In this document: positions 8,884-18,784 of the stretch, piece by piece | Numbering within the stretch: the stretch's first letter is position 1 | Layout: the number at the start of each line of letters is the position of its first letter | Source of the DNA: Phymatolithon calcareum | Taxonomy: Eukaryota; Rhodophyta; Florideophyceae; Hapalidiales | Length of the DNA stretch: 64,000 nt | Assembly (NCBI GenBank): GCA_977006965.1 | Contig: OZ345381.1 | Coordinates: 2,046,001-2,110,000, forward strand | Direction of reading: 5' to 3' | Program-made: the position numbers and the translations under genes | The notes under the pieces: generated by a model | The model's database searches: none | What the model was told of the DNA's origin: nothing | Seen by the model: the letters and a program-made list of their open reading frames with translations, nothing else

Positions 8884-11136
8884 TTATTTACAAATTAACA
8901 TAGTTTCTTTTGCAACCCCGCATGCCTCGTCCAGCGCAATTTGTAGATGGATAAGCTCTGTTACCGTCGATTTGTCCAAGCCCTTGGCACAGCGAGTTGC
9001 AGCCGCGCATCGAACGCCCTCCGTTTCGTCTTGAAGCGCTGTCATCCACTGTTTCAAAGACGCTACATATTTTTTCGACGTTGCCAGAAATCGTAGATGA
9101 GCAGAATCTGCAATAGACATTCGGATCGCACTTAAGTAGCTGGCCATTGAGACTGCTGTTCGCGCACAGACAATTACTTTTGCAGCAGACGATGACTGCG
9201 CAACGGCAGTTTGAACGCCACACGCCATAGGTTCAAATAGTTGGGTATTCTGACTGCCCCCAACAGCAATCATGGTTTCTTCCTCTGGCAGCCATTGTGG
9301 TGGCGCTTTTTCGCCCATCTCGGCGATTGCTCTTTTTTCCTGTAACAGTACTTTTTTCTGCAAGAGAGCTGCCGGGGAACGAAGTGTGACGACCCCTAGA
9401 TGCTGCTTGCGGTCGTCGTCCAGCCTCACTTGTACATGAGCCCGCAAACTATCATCCCCACTTCCCGCGCTGGCTGCAATGCAATGCCAGGGAGTTCGTG
9501 CAAAAAGCCAGACTTCTAAACCGGAGTCATCAGCTTGCGTGTAAGCGGTATTCCACAACATGGGGGTGGATGATTGCACTTCAACGTCAAGTCGCAAGCG
9601 CAATGGGGCCCGTGGTTCAACGCCCGGTACCCAGGCGTACTTTGACAAAACACCGTGAGCGCTAAGCATAAGATACTGCTGAGATTCATCAACCGATTGA
9701 TCGAGAACAACAGAGCGCAGAATATCTTCGAACCCCACGACATCTTCTTCCAAACAATTTTCGGAAGGTGGCGTCTTCGCCTGATCTATATCCATTGCAT
9801 CATGGTCATCTCTTCGAAAAGGAGAACGCCTGGAGGCAATTACATGCATCTGGACCGGACATTCTGCCGTCTTGGGCAGATGCAAGCTGTCGCTGAGTAC
9901 ATGCTGAAGTAAGGACAAACTGTTGTTTGCAAGTCGTGATTTGTCTTCCGCTACGCGCAAAGACTCCAATACACGAGAAACACCCTCAGTTAACCGCTTT
10001 TGCAAATTTTCACGCACGCCAGCCAACTGCTTGCAATTGCTTGTCGATGTCTTCTCACCAATATCCATTGAGTTTTGGTTTTCTTTTGCATACTCAGAGA
10101 CCATCTTGACTGTGCCAGTCTCCCATTCACAAACACCAATGGAATCATTATATCCAACCAAAAAAGCTCCGTAGCTCCCAGACTGGCTGCCGTTATCGTC
10201 ATCTAGTTTTTCCTGAATAGGCAGCCATCGTCGCTCATCCAGCTCGGCACCCTCGATGTCCACATAATAATCGGTACGCTTGGACTTGCATCTGAGCACA
10301 GCAAGCCTTCCGCATACCGCTAGCCGCAGCGGTGCCTCGCCGGGTAATGACGCAATAGACCACTTTATGCGGCCGGTATGCACACACACAGCATGCACAG
10401 AACAATCGCGCAGGGCAAGCAGCACAATTCCTTGCCGCGGAGCCGTGACGATAATGCCCGCGGTTGCGCACCGTGTGGATCGCAGCTCTGCAAGAACGCG
10501 AGCCTCCCCGCGGACGTTGAACGCAACGAGCGCGCAGCGTGGTGGATCACCGGTCGCACTGACAAGCTGAACCGCTGTCGAGTTGCGCCATGCACATAGT
10601 GCACCAAGCACTGCGGTGTCAAACGGGGCAGGCAATCCGGCGAGGGAGATGTCGTGCGCGGCGCCCTCTGCTAGAAGTAAAGCACGGCCTTCGCGGGTGC
10701 GCATGAGCAGGGTGGGTCCGTCAAGAAGCGCGGCGACTCGCACCTCGGCCGGTACTGGAATGAGGGCTGCAAGAACAATTCCAGTTTTCTCGAATCGAAG
10801 CATGGCGACCTGGGATGCGCGATCGTCTGAGAGCGCGAGGCTGAGATAGGTGTAGGTCGAGGCTGAGAATCCATCTAGCGCTTCGCCGGCGCAGAGCAAA
10901 GTGCCGGTCGAGAACGGAAACGTTAGGTTCGAGTCTGCTTTGGTTCCGCCTGCATCCCATATGCGGGCGTGCACCACAAGTCGGCTACGAGACTCTGGCT
11001 GCGACAAATAGCCTCGCTTCAGCGCGCGTCGCTCGAGACGGACGTGGGCAAGCGGTGCCACTGGCGGAGGACGTTCCAACCAGGGACTGGCCACGCGGCA
11101 GGACAATGAGGCCTTACCGGCGGACAGAGTCAGCAT
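8884..11136 (-). CDS. Unrecognised 750-residue protein, intronless
   Basis: A long uninterrupted frame starts with the ATG at 11136. The N-terminal 350 residues are rich in short hydrophobic strands separated by turns (for example TYLSLALSDDRASQVAMLRF, GIVLLALRDCSVHAVCVHTG), which suggests a beta-propeller without clear WD signatures. Residues 370-450 contain a predicted helical stretch (VRENLQKRLTEGVSRVLESL). A second strand-rich part follows around DESQQYLMLSAHGVLSKYAW, and the last 120 residues are helical, Ala-rich and contain paired Cys residues. Propeller plus helical tail recalls scaffold proteins such as FANCB/FAAP100 or nucleoporins, but no family motif was recognised. No signal peptide or membrane segment is evident. 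Length and codon quality make it a real gene. Confidence 0.75.
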   Translation of the reverse strand: MLTLSAGKASLSCRVASPWLERPPPVAPLAHVRLERRALKRGYLSQPESRSRLVVHARIWDAGGTKADSNLTFPFSTGTLLCAGEALDGFSASTYTYLSLALSDDRASQVAMLRFEKTGIVLAALIPVPAEVRVAALLDGPTLLMRTREGRALLLAEGAAHDISLAGLPAPFDTAVLGALCAWRNSTAVQLVSATGDPPRCALVAFNVRGEARVLAELRSTRCATAGIIVTAPRQGIVLLALRDCSVHAVCVHTGRIKWSIASLPGEAPLRLAVCGRLAVLRCKSKRTDYYVDIEGAELDERRWLPIQEKLDDDNGSQSGSYGAFLVGYNDSIGVCEWETGTVKMVSEYAKENQNSMDIGEKTSTSNCKQLAGVRENLQKRLTEGVSRVLESLRVAEDKSRLANNSLSLLQHVLSDSLHLPKTAECPVQMHVIASRRSPFRRDDHDAMDIDQAKTPPSENCLEEDVVGFEDILRSVVLDQSVDESQQYLMLSAHGVLSKYAWVPGVEPRAPLRLRLDVEVQSSTPMLWNTAYTQADDSGLEVWLFARTPWHCIAASAGSGDDSLRAHVQVRLDDDRKQHLGVVTLRSPAALLQKKVLLQEKRAIAEMGEKAPPQWLPEEETMIAVGGSQNTQLFEPMACGVQTAVAQSSSAAKVIVCARTAVSMASYLSAIRMSIADSAHLRFLATSKKYVASLKQWMTALQDETEGVRCAAATRCAKGLDKSTVTELIHLQIALDEACGVAKETMLICK

Positions 11137-11663
11137 TGCGCGGCGGGCTTTATTGATGTCATTCAGGTGGATTGAAGGGAAAGAGAAGCATAGCCGGGAA
11201 GCGGTGCCGATAAGACGAAAATAGCGATCGCCTGTTGTACATTGGGGCCACCGGCTGGACCGAGTTCCGTTTCTTGACCTTAGCCGTCAAAATGGAGTCA
11301 AAGCAATATGGCACATATTCAATTACTTTATAGTAAAACTAATTGATCCGATTAATTAGATGACTGCGATTTGGCGGGAGCTATGCTTATGTGTCCTCGA
11401 CTTGAAAGGATAAGCTCCAGTGCCGCACCGTCGGCGTCAGCTGGTCTCTTGAAGACATTCAATTCCGAGTGTGGCGGATATGCTTAAGCCGTCCGCACTT
11501 CATTTCAGCGAAGTGCACTTCAACTCGACTACACGAACGAATTGATATCTCCGACCATAAAAGGTCTGGACATTTTCGAAGAAGAAGCAAACATCGGCGT
11601 TGAATATTCATGCCCTGTGGACATTTAGATGCTTGAAGCTCTTCGCAAGTCTTGATACAGAAC
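11137..11663. promoter_or_regulatory. Divergent intergenic region
   Basis: These 527 bp separate the starts of the 750-residue gene (minus) and the FHA gene (plus). There is an AT-rich patch at about 11300-11365. No specific site was recognised. Confidence 0.4.
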
Positions 11664-12428
11664 ATGGCAGGGGCAACCGTGAAAGAACGCAAAGCGTACG
11701 CAAAAATCAGGAGCCCATATGGTGTTTTCTACATGATTAAGCCCACGATTATCATCGGTCGTGGTCCGGCCACCGTCGATATTGTGATACCCAACGACCC
11801 TTCAATTTCTCGCCGCCACATCCAGATAGAGTTCTGTCCAGAACTTCAAGCGTTCGAAGTTGCCGTCGTCGGAAAGAATGGAATTTTTGTCAACGGCATC
11901 TATCTGCGTAATGACGACCGTCCGCTGTTACTACGGTCGCATTCAGATATAATCATCGGACGCAACAACCCGATAATGTTCAATTTTTATCTACCAAGCA
12001 AAGCAACCGAGGATTCAAAAGGTCCGGACAGAAGTGCCAACATTCCGAGCGTGTACTCGATGGTTGGACAGATCCTCATTACCGCTGGAAGACCGCTGAA
12101 TGCAGATGAGATTTACGAGAGACTTGTTGCGACGCAGACGCGAGCGATTGACAATTTGGGGTCGAAACAGGCTATTGAGTCATCTATCAGGTCTGCCATT
12201 TGTGGAAATCGACATGTTTTTGAAATTCATACTGCGTACGATCTGGATGCTCTTGCGAGGCAGTGCGGGGAGACAGTTACCAGGGAGAGAACGCTTGCGG
12301 CGTTTAGTGTGAAAGAGGAACATAAAATGCGCTTCATGAATGCGCATGCTAACGAGACGCCGAATGGTGTGCATGGGAATGGGTCGGCCGATAATGACAT
12401 TGCCATGACTGACGCCAATGGTCCTTAA
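11664..12428 (+). CDS. FHA-domain protein with a C-terminal winged-helix-like segment
   Basis: The 254-residue product begins at the ATG at 11664. An FHA domain occupies about residues 27-112: GRGPATVDIVIPNDPSISRRH holds the conserved Gly-Arg and the phosphopeptide-binding Ser-x-x-His, followed by GKNGIFVNG and IIIGRNN. FHA domains bind phosphothreonine. Residues about 130-200 (YSMVGQILITAGRPLNADEIYERL then SIRSAICGNRHVFEI) look like a winged-helix or HARE-type helix-turn-helix fold. FHA plus winged helix is the layout of forkhead-associated transcription factors of the Fhl1/FoxK kind, though no canonical forkhead recognition helix was seen. The tail is low-complexity (NGVHGNGSADNDIAMTD). A nuclear transcription or chromatin role is inferred. 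Confidence 0.8.
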   Translation: MAGATVKERKAYAKIRSPYGVFYMIKPTIIIGRGPATVDIVIPNDPSISRRHIQIEFCPELQAFEVAVVGKNGIFVNGIYLRNDDRPLLLRSHSDIIIGRNNPIMFNFYLPSKATEDSKGPDRSANIPSVYSMVGQILITAGRPLNADEIYERLVATQTRAIDNLGSKQAIESSIRSAICGNRHVFEIHTAYDLDALARQCGETVTRERTLAAFSVKEEHKMRFMNAHANETPNGVHGNGSADNDIAMTDANGP

Positions 12429-13207
12429 GTATCGAGCAGGTGGAAGTCAGCTAGGGAAGGATGGAATCGCAACTGCCACGGAGTCACGATTAGTACGGTT
12501 TGCAGCTTGCTGCGTTTAGTCAATTTTGTAGTTACTGCGAAAGAACGAGCTGAATATCTGCCCTATAGTTAACTATACTGTGTACGAGTAAATAAGGCAG
12601 AAGAAGCAGTCAGCATCTTAAATACCTCAATAATGCAAGAGAAAGGCCAGCGAGAAGTCGCTGACATCGGAGTGAATGCCAATGATTACACCCTTTCGTC
12701 GCAACTGCATCATCTTTATGTTTTTGCGCATTACGAGGGTAAAACCAAAAGTCTCGCCTGGCCCTAGCGCCCGATATTGTCAACACGGGCTGTGTACTGG
12801 ACTGAAATGAAAGCCGTCGCATCTCCGCTTGCGATACAGCGTGCAGGAGTTGCGACACACCCGCACCTCAGTGATGGAAGGACCAGTATCAATACATTCG
12901 CAAAAGCATAACAGAACAAACAAGATTAGGCGCAAGATATCGCTAGGAGTCCGCCAGAATTGCAGGCCAACGGACTGGGATCATATAAGTTTGTACGGTA
13001 TCTCTCGGTAAAACACAATTGACGCAAGCTCGACGTGCACCACAACCTCTATTTCCGCAGATAGAAACGTTGTGCTGGGACGAAGCATTCGTTTCGCCTT
13101 CACTTCGTGTCACACTAGAAGCTAAAATTGCTTCACTTGCCTTCTGGTAAATGATGGAAGCGGAGCAATACCACAAGTATTTCGCAGAGGAATAGCGTCT
13201 TGAAGAA
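12429..13207. other. Intergenic stretch between convergent FHA and proline-rich genes
   Basis: About 780 bp between two converging genes. Only short unconvincing frames were found on either strand and no RNA gene was recognised. Confidence 0.4.
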
Positions 13208-14143
13208 CTATACACCAGAGCCACTGTCCTGTGCACATTTCTCGTCGCTCAAGTTGTCGGCGTCCTCATCCACCCATTTGTTCTCAATAAATCGCGCATA
13301 ACTCCGCAATCGAGCCACTTTCGTCTCCACGTGCTGCGCATGCACCTCAATCTTTCGCACCTCACGCTCGGCCTTGAATAATTCCTTCTGTGCCCTTGCG
13401 ACCTGCTCATTTGCCCGCAACCGTTCAAGACGCACCTTCCGCACTTGCTCGGCTTCACGCTCAATCTTTCCGTACTCCAATTTCTCCATCACACTCTTGA
13501 GCTCTGGAATACCATCCGCATTACCGCCATCCACGGCCATGCGAATGGCGTCCAGTCGCGCCTTGCACCACGCCTCCACCGATGACTCTGGATCTGGCAC
13601 TGGTGGCGGAACTACCGGGGCGACCGTCGACGGAGCGCGGTATGCGCCCTTCAGCCACGACGGCGTCGAGCCTCCGTGCGGGGCGACCACGCTAATTGTG
13701 GGTGGCGGCGGCAGGCGCTCTGCAGATGTCTCTGGAGGCGGTGGTGGTGGTAGAGGTGGAGGAGGTGGAGGTGGCGGTGCTTGGGCGATCCCGCCCGTTG
13801 GCGTTCGCGGAGTCCAACCCAACACCGGTGTGCGGAACGGGGTGCCGCGGAACGGACGTCCGCGCCCACGCATGTAGCCATAGTTGTGTGAAGATGAGTA
13901 GTGACGAAGATGGTTAGAGGGCGGATGCGGAGGGTGCGATGAGAGGGGCGCGTGGGGGTGATGGGAGCCGCGCGGAGGTGAGGAAGAGCGGCGGATAGAA
14001 CCACTCCCAGAGCCCCCGTTCCCAGACATATCGAACGGAGCTGGAGCCACGCCACGTCTGGATCTGACAATACCAGGACACGAATGAGTTGACACAGGAC
14101 TGTCCTGGTGGACGGCAAGATGGACTCCACGATGGGACGTCAT
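13208..14143 (-). CDS. Proline-rich protein with a C-terminal coiled coil, unrecognised
   Basis: The minus frame has ATG codons at 14143 and 14029; the second (MSGNGGSGSGSIRRSS) may be the true start, giving about 273 instead of 311 residues. The N-terminal half is Gly/Ser/His/Pro-rich with an RGRGRP motif, then a long polyproline run around 13730-13780. After a short conserved-looking segment (SSVEAWCKARLDAIRMAV) the rest is a charged helix (EKLEYGKIEREAEQVRKVRL to VETKVARLRSYARFIE) that should form a coiled coil. Arg-Gly-rich and Pro-rich regions with a coiled coil are common in RNA-binding or actin-associated proteins, but nothing allows a function call. Confidence 0.6.
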   Translation of the reverse strand: MTSHRGVHLAVHQDSPVSTHSCPGIVRSRRGVAPAPFDMSGNGGSGSGSIRRSSSPPRGSHHPHAPLSSHPPHPPSNHLRHYSSSHNYGYMRGRGRPFRGTPFRTPVLGWTPRTPTGGIAQAPPPPPPPPLPPPPPPETSAERLPPPPTISVVAPHGGSTPSWLKGAYRAPSTVAPVVPPPVPDPESSVEAWCKARLDAIRMAVDGGNADGIPELKSVMEKLEYGKIEREAEQVRKVRLERLRANEQVARAQKELFKAEREVRKIEVHAQHVETKVARLRSYARFIENKWVDEDADNLSDEKCAQDSGSGV

Positions 14144-14490
14144 GGACACACCGCATTAAATGGATAAGGATTCGTGTATCATACTGGGTATCATACACAG
14201 TGTTCCATACTTTGAGTTTAGTCTGGCGTACAGTATAAGCGCAGTAAAATTCAAAATAATTTTGATTATCATTATGTTCCGTTGTTCCTGAAACCCCTTT
14301 GAAAGGGGTTATCATATCGCACGAATAAGTTTCACGGAATTATTTTAATAATACTGTAAATACATTTCACTCCATTATTTATTAATAATGGGGCGAAATT
14401 AATTTTTATGAGTCCTATCTAAAGGCGTGGCGCAATACTAATAAAAATTATATTATTAAATTAGTTTTGCACAACGACTATTATTTTCAT
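14144..14490. other. AT-rich intergenic spacer
   Basis: About 350 bp between the D27-like stop and the start of the proline-rich gene. It is clearly AT-richer than the flanking genes. It contains a small hairpin at 14292-14310 (AACCCCTTT/AAAGGGGTT) and an AT-rich one near 14381-14400. It probably holds the promoter of the proline-rich gene. Confidence 0.4.
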
Positions 14491-15303
14491 TCACTCTTCG
14501 GCTCCCTTACCCCTTGCCCCCATCGGCATCGGCAGGGAATCGAAGTCGCAGACGGGTTCCCGAGCGAGGCCTGTGATGGGGCACTGTGCAAAGCATGGCT
14601 CGCGAAAGATCGGGTCGTCCTTCGGCTGCGGCGGCGTCTCACCGAAGCGGAATGTACACGAAAAGTCGTCAAAGTCCGGCTCGACGTGCAGCGGGAGCGC
14701 CATAGTGTCAAGAAAAAACTGCTCTGTTGCCGTTTTGCAGCTGTGAAGACACACTCCAGCACATGCTGTTTCCTCCAGATAGCGGCACCGATCGATTTCG
14801 ACCGACGTGCCGTTGTCGCCCACGCCCGACGAGCCCATGAGCCATTGCGTGCATGCCACAGTCACGGATGCGCACATTCGTGCCGCCAGACGCGGTGATT
14901 GGGCCGAGAATGTGCCCGCAAATAGTCTCGGGAGCCAGACGGGGATCAGTGCGGAAAGCACGCGAACCGACGCGGCGCGTAGGGCGCCGGGATATGCAGA
15001 GTCGCGCAAGGCGAGCGAGCGCACCGTTGCGATGACGGCGTCGTAGCCTGGTAATGTAGGCGTCGCAGGAGGTGGCGGTGGAGCGTCGGAGTGGAGCTCT
15101 GCTCTGAGAGCTGCTAAGAAGCGAGCGAGAAAGAAGCGATTCAGGGGCGACGCGTCGGTCTTTGTGTAGTCCGGTTTGGGTGAGCTCGGGCCGCGCAGGG
15201 AACATCGCGGTGTTATTGGAAGGTCGGAACGTGTTCCGATGGCCCTAGTCGGAAATGTACAAGGGGCAGAGAAGAAGAGATGCTGTCGAGTGTTGCATGA
15301 CAT
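14491..15303 (-). CDS. DWARF27-like carotenoid isomerase, plastid
   Basis: The C-terminal half carries the D27 (DUF4033) signature: CRYLEETACAGVCLHSCK, then EQFFLDTMALPLHVEPDFDD, FSCTFRFGETPPQPKDDP and a Cys pair in FREPCFAQCP. Plant D27 is an iron-containing all-trans/9-cis beta-carotene isomerase acting in plastids at the start of strigolactone or related apocarotenoid synthesis; algal homologues probably act on carotenoids too. I choose the ATG at 15303 (MSCNTRQHLFFSAPC, a plausible Ser/Arg-rich transit peptide, 270 residues). The frame stays open to an earlier ATG at 15384, but that ATG lies in the centre of a 56-bp palindrome and would add a peptide of palindromic DNA. An Ala-rich helical domain lies between the transit peptide and the D27 motif. 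Confidence 0.85.
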   Translation of the reverse strand: MSCNTRQHLFFSAPCTFPTRAIGTRSDLPITPRCSLRGPSSPKPDYTKTDASPLNRFFLARFLAALRAELHSDAPPPPPATPTLPGYDAVIATVRSLALRDSAYPGALRAASVRVLSALIPVWLPRLFAGTFSAQSPRLAARMCASVTVACTQWLMGSSGVGDNGTSVEIDRCRYLEETACAGVCLHSCKTATEQFFLDTMALPLHVEPDFDDFSCTFRFGETPPQPKDDPIFREPCFAQCPITGLAREPVCDFDSLPMPMGARGKGAEE

Positions 15304-15355
15304 TTTTGGGGACTGTCCTCTGGCAAAGGTAAGTGTTTGCGGAATCGCAATTCCG

Positions 15356-15411
15356 GGCATGCATCCAATCGTTTCGTGACCCATGGGTCACGAAACAATT
15401 GGATGCATGCC
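15356..15411. repeat. 56-bp near-perfect palindrome upstream of the D27-like gene
   Basis: Two 28-bp arms meet without spacer at CCCATGGG; 27 of 28 pairs match. It contains the upstream in-frame ATG (15384) of the D27-like frame. Size and form resemble the 59-bp palindrome at 34225-34283, although the sequence differs. Confidence 0.85.
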
Positions 15412-17442
15412 TTGAGCTCAGTTTATCATACTGGCCACCGCCACAACTCAAGGTCTGCATTCCACTAAGCATGAATTTCGAACGGCTGGGCTACAGTACC
15501 CTTGACATAACCCATTTTGGATTAGCGGCAAGTCTACTCAGGACGTCGTACCGCCACATGATGCAGCTGGCAGTTAGACTTACAAATCCTCAAGATCAAA
15601 TAATCAAGGCCAGTCATCGACGCCGCATGATTTTCACTATGCAGTGATACTGGAGCGCACATTAGTTTGGTAATGTTCGGCAGGAGGGGGTAGACGCTTA
15701 GAATGTTGACCGTCTTATTGCATGGGAGACTATTTACACTCCATTTCGAAAGTCAGAAAATCTTAGTGCTCGTCTAGTGAAACGCCTTCCAGGCAATAGA
15801 GCGCCGTTTTTTGTCTGCCTCAACTACTATTAATTGAGCAAATGAATGTGTTCAATTGACATATCACCAAATCAACCGCAAGGTAAAAGTTTGCAAAAAA
15901 TGAAATTATACACTTTGAGAAAGTCGATTCACAGGGTTTTTCAGAGTGCACAAGGAACTTCCTAGAGTTGATACTCGGAGAACGGTAGTGCATGCAGCTG
16001 TCTATATATTCAGTACCGTAGTAGTGCCGTGATTGCTGGAGTGCAAATAGAATTACTAGGATGTGGTTGTAAAATGAAGTAGTTTCCGCAATAAAGAAAG
16101 AAAATAAAGTAGGCGTGTATTGATTGTATCGTTGACGTCGGCATTAAAGGGGAGAGTAATGCATCGTTTGTACAGCTGCAGGGATGTCGATTGTAAATGC
16201 TCCTGTGAGGCTCAAACGTCATTGCAGCAAATCGTGTTGTTGCTGTTTTCAGTTTCTATGACGTGAGCAATTGTTGTGCGGATCCAGCAGAGATACAAAT
16301 TATGGATATTGTGAAATAGAAATCCGATGCGTGCGAAAGTTGGACCCAATAACCCAGGATTGGACTGAGAAGAAAAGGTCAAGAAGCGATCTGGTGGGGG
16401 TGAAGAGCCCTGAGTAACTAAGTGACAGAGGGCCTAGCTGTACATTTTCTTCCACCAGGGAAGCTCGAGTCAGGAGGAAGGAGAAGAATGAGGAAATGAA
16501 GTGGCTAGATAAAGGGGAACACTAAACGTTGCACATCGTTGCAGAAGATGCTACAGAATATGAAAAAACGGCAAAGGGAATTTCAATGGCGCTGCTTCAG
16601 CTACGTGCGTGTCGTTTACAAGTCAAAAGAGAAGTACGAGACAAGTCTATTCCATTTTCTTCTCTTTGGTGTTTCTGGCGGAGAATCACACTAGAGGCGA
16701 AAGCGCTGGTCCATGTCCATAGAGAAATGTTGAGACGATGTAAGTGCTGTGTTTCTCCTCTACGACGACAAATGGCATGGAGACGCTCATTCGGTCGCAC
16801 GTTTGCATGGAACAGAGATAATGAGAGAATTGGAGACTTTTTCGAGTTCCGTTGCACTGGGGGTTTCTAGTGGCCCATCGCAGTGCAGGCTGCGGCGGGG
16901 GTTTCAGACGGGGAGTGTGGCCCACGGCAATACTAGTGAAAACAAAACGTCAAGTGACTGCAAACCAAGACAGCGACTGCATGTTTTCGCATTACCCCAT
17001 AGCTGGTTGGCGTTGCTTTGCTTTCCTGAAAATTGATGGTCCTCTTCGTGCGCAACTGACGTCTTGAGTGATAAATTTATGTTTGCTCGGAGATGGGCAT
17101 GGGGAGGGACAGCATGATGATGACTTGCGTGCAAATGGGGCAACGTTTACAGTCGTGAGATATGATCTCAACCACACTTTTTCATTTCCCGTAACTCAAG
17201 TAAAGTGGACCGTCTATGATAATGACGCCCTGGTGGCTTAATTTTAACCCTTTCGGGGTGAATGCACTGCATGCATGCTAGGACCTGTTGGATGGAACAA
17301 GCGAGCCTTCTGTAAACTACTGTAATCTGGCGTGTGTGGTGGGCATAACTTCAATTAGATTTCTGATCTCCGTGGATGCATAAGCTGTGCCTCGAGCATC
17401 CGCTGCAACGCACCTCGCTGTGCCGAGCCGAACATTCCATCC
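15412..17442. other. 2 kb intergenic stretch, nothing recognised
   Basis: Only short overlapping frames on both strands (for example near 16529-16870) with no domain. Neither a tRNA nor a repeat copy of the array was recognised. The divergent promoters of the D27-like and YchJ-like genes must lie at its ends. Confidence 0.4.
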
Positions 17443-18145
17443 ATGGGGCGCTCCACACGGCAACCTGCCTTGCGCCAACCTGCGTTTGCACCGGCGTTCC
17501 CATGCGGGACCTCTTTTTCGCGCGGGCGCGCCGCTCGCTGCAGTCGACGTGCACCGGCCATGACGACAGGGCCGTCGATGAGCACAGGGTTTGGCGGTCT
17601 TCTGCGGCGCGATGACCGGTTCGGAGAGACTGGAGACGGGCAGTTGCCGGGTGCAGACTACATTTGCGCGTGCGGAAGTGGACTGGAGTATGGACGATGC
17701 TGTCGAATGTATCACACGGAGGCACGGTTTCCGAGACTGCCCGAGGAGTTGCTTCGGGCACGCTACTCGGCATATGCATACACGCTGCCGTCGTACATCA
17801 TGAGGACCACGGCGCCGGCGGAACGAGAATTTGACAGGCGGAGGTGGCGCGCGGAGATTATGCAGTTTTGTGAACAGTACCAGTTTGATGGAGGACTGGA
17901 GGTTCTCGAGCAGACAATGACCGGACCGGGCAGCACGACCATCGTGTTTAGGTATGTGTACTGCAATTTCTTCTGTTTGGAAGATATGTGACTGACGATT
18001 TGTGTATTTCTACATGCATAGGGCGAACATGAAGCAGAGGGGCGAACCGGTTTCGTTTGTGGAAATGTCAAAGTTTGAACGTGTGAAAGGTACTTGGTTC
18101 TATGCTACCGGCAAACTAGTCGACGTTGAGGACTACGAAAATTGA
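17443..18145 (+). CDS. YchJ/UPF0225-type SEC-C motif protein, two exons
   Basis: Exons 17443-17951 and 18022-18145 join across a 70-bp GT-AG intron and give 210 residues. The SEC-C zinc motif CACGSGLEYGRCC lies near residue 75, followed by the family's RLPEELLRARYSAYAYTLPSYIMRTT and a C-terminal NTF2-like half that continues into exon 2 (RANMKQRGEPVSFVEMSKF, ending KGTWFYATGKLVDVEDYEN). This is the layout of bacterial YchJ (about 150 residues) with an extra Arg/Ser-rich N-terminus of about 60 residues that may be an organelle-targeting peptide. Function of the family is unknown. The TGA stop is the first unit of a TGAA microsatellite. An ATG near 17560 (MTTGPSM) is an alternative start. Confidence 0.88.
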
Positions 18146-18166
18146 ATGAATGAATGAATGAATGAA
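18143..18166 (+). repeat. (TGAA)6 microsatellite overlapping a stop codon
   Basis: Six tandem TGAA units begin exactly at the TGA stop of the YchJ-like gene, so unit-number slippage cannot remove the stop. Confidence 0.9.
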
Positions 18167-18784
18167 TTTTGTTTTACTTGCATGGCATGGCCGGCCATAC
18201 TCATGCACTTGTTTGCAAGTGCGTTGCATCGCTGTCATATGTGACGAAATGCAGTGTTTTACACTTGTGGAAGAGGACCTTGAGAAATTATATTACAATG
18301 TACAACTCTTCGTCTCTTTGGTTGCCAATGAGAAGCGTACGGAACGGCAGACGCATAAAGCAGACTGGCTGATGATGAAATGGACGTACTGTATACAGAA
18401 TAGCCGGCCGGCCACATTTCTTGCAATCACAACGTCAATTGGTTTCTCGACGTCATTAAACTCACTCTCATCCACGCCGCATCTGCGCGTTGGCCATGAA
18501 ATTCTTACTTTGCCCAACAACTTTCTGCCGTTTGTCCCCCTCGACGCACATGCACCCGCCAGGACATGTGCGACATTCCCATCATACAATTACAGTACAC
18601 TGTGTTGAAATTCTGTAATATTTACCCCTGTCCCACCCTGCATCCGATTCCCATCACCTCCCGAGAACTACTGTAGCAGTTGGCTGCATACCATACCGAT
18701 GTCTAGTCAGATCACATCACAACGATTCTTCAGCACTTTCGCACACCTCGCACACCTCGCAACTAACTAAACATCGTCGGACGC
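18167..18784. promoter_or_regulatory. Spacer upstream of the SAL1-type gene
   Basis: About 620 bp between two genes in tandem. No gene or clear motif was recognised. The last 100 bp, pyrimidine-rich with CACACCTCG repeats, precede the SAL1 start. Confidence 0.35.

Noticed and set aside
13374-13917. Gly/Pro-rich plus-strand frames
   Set aside because: They are the antisense of the polyproline and Arg-Gly region of the minus-strand gene.
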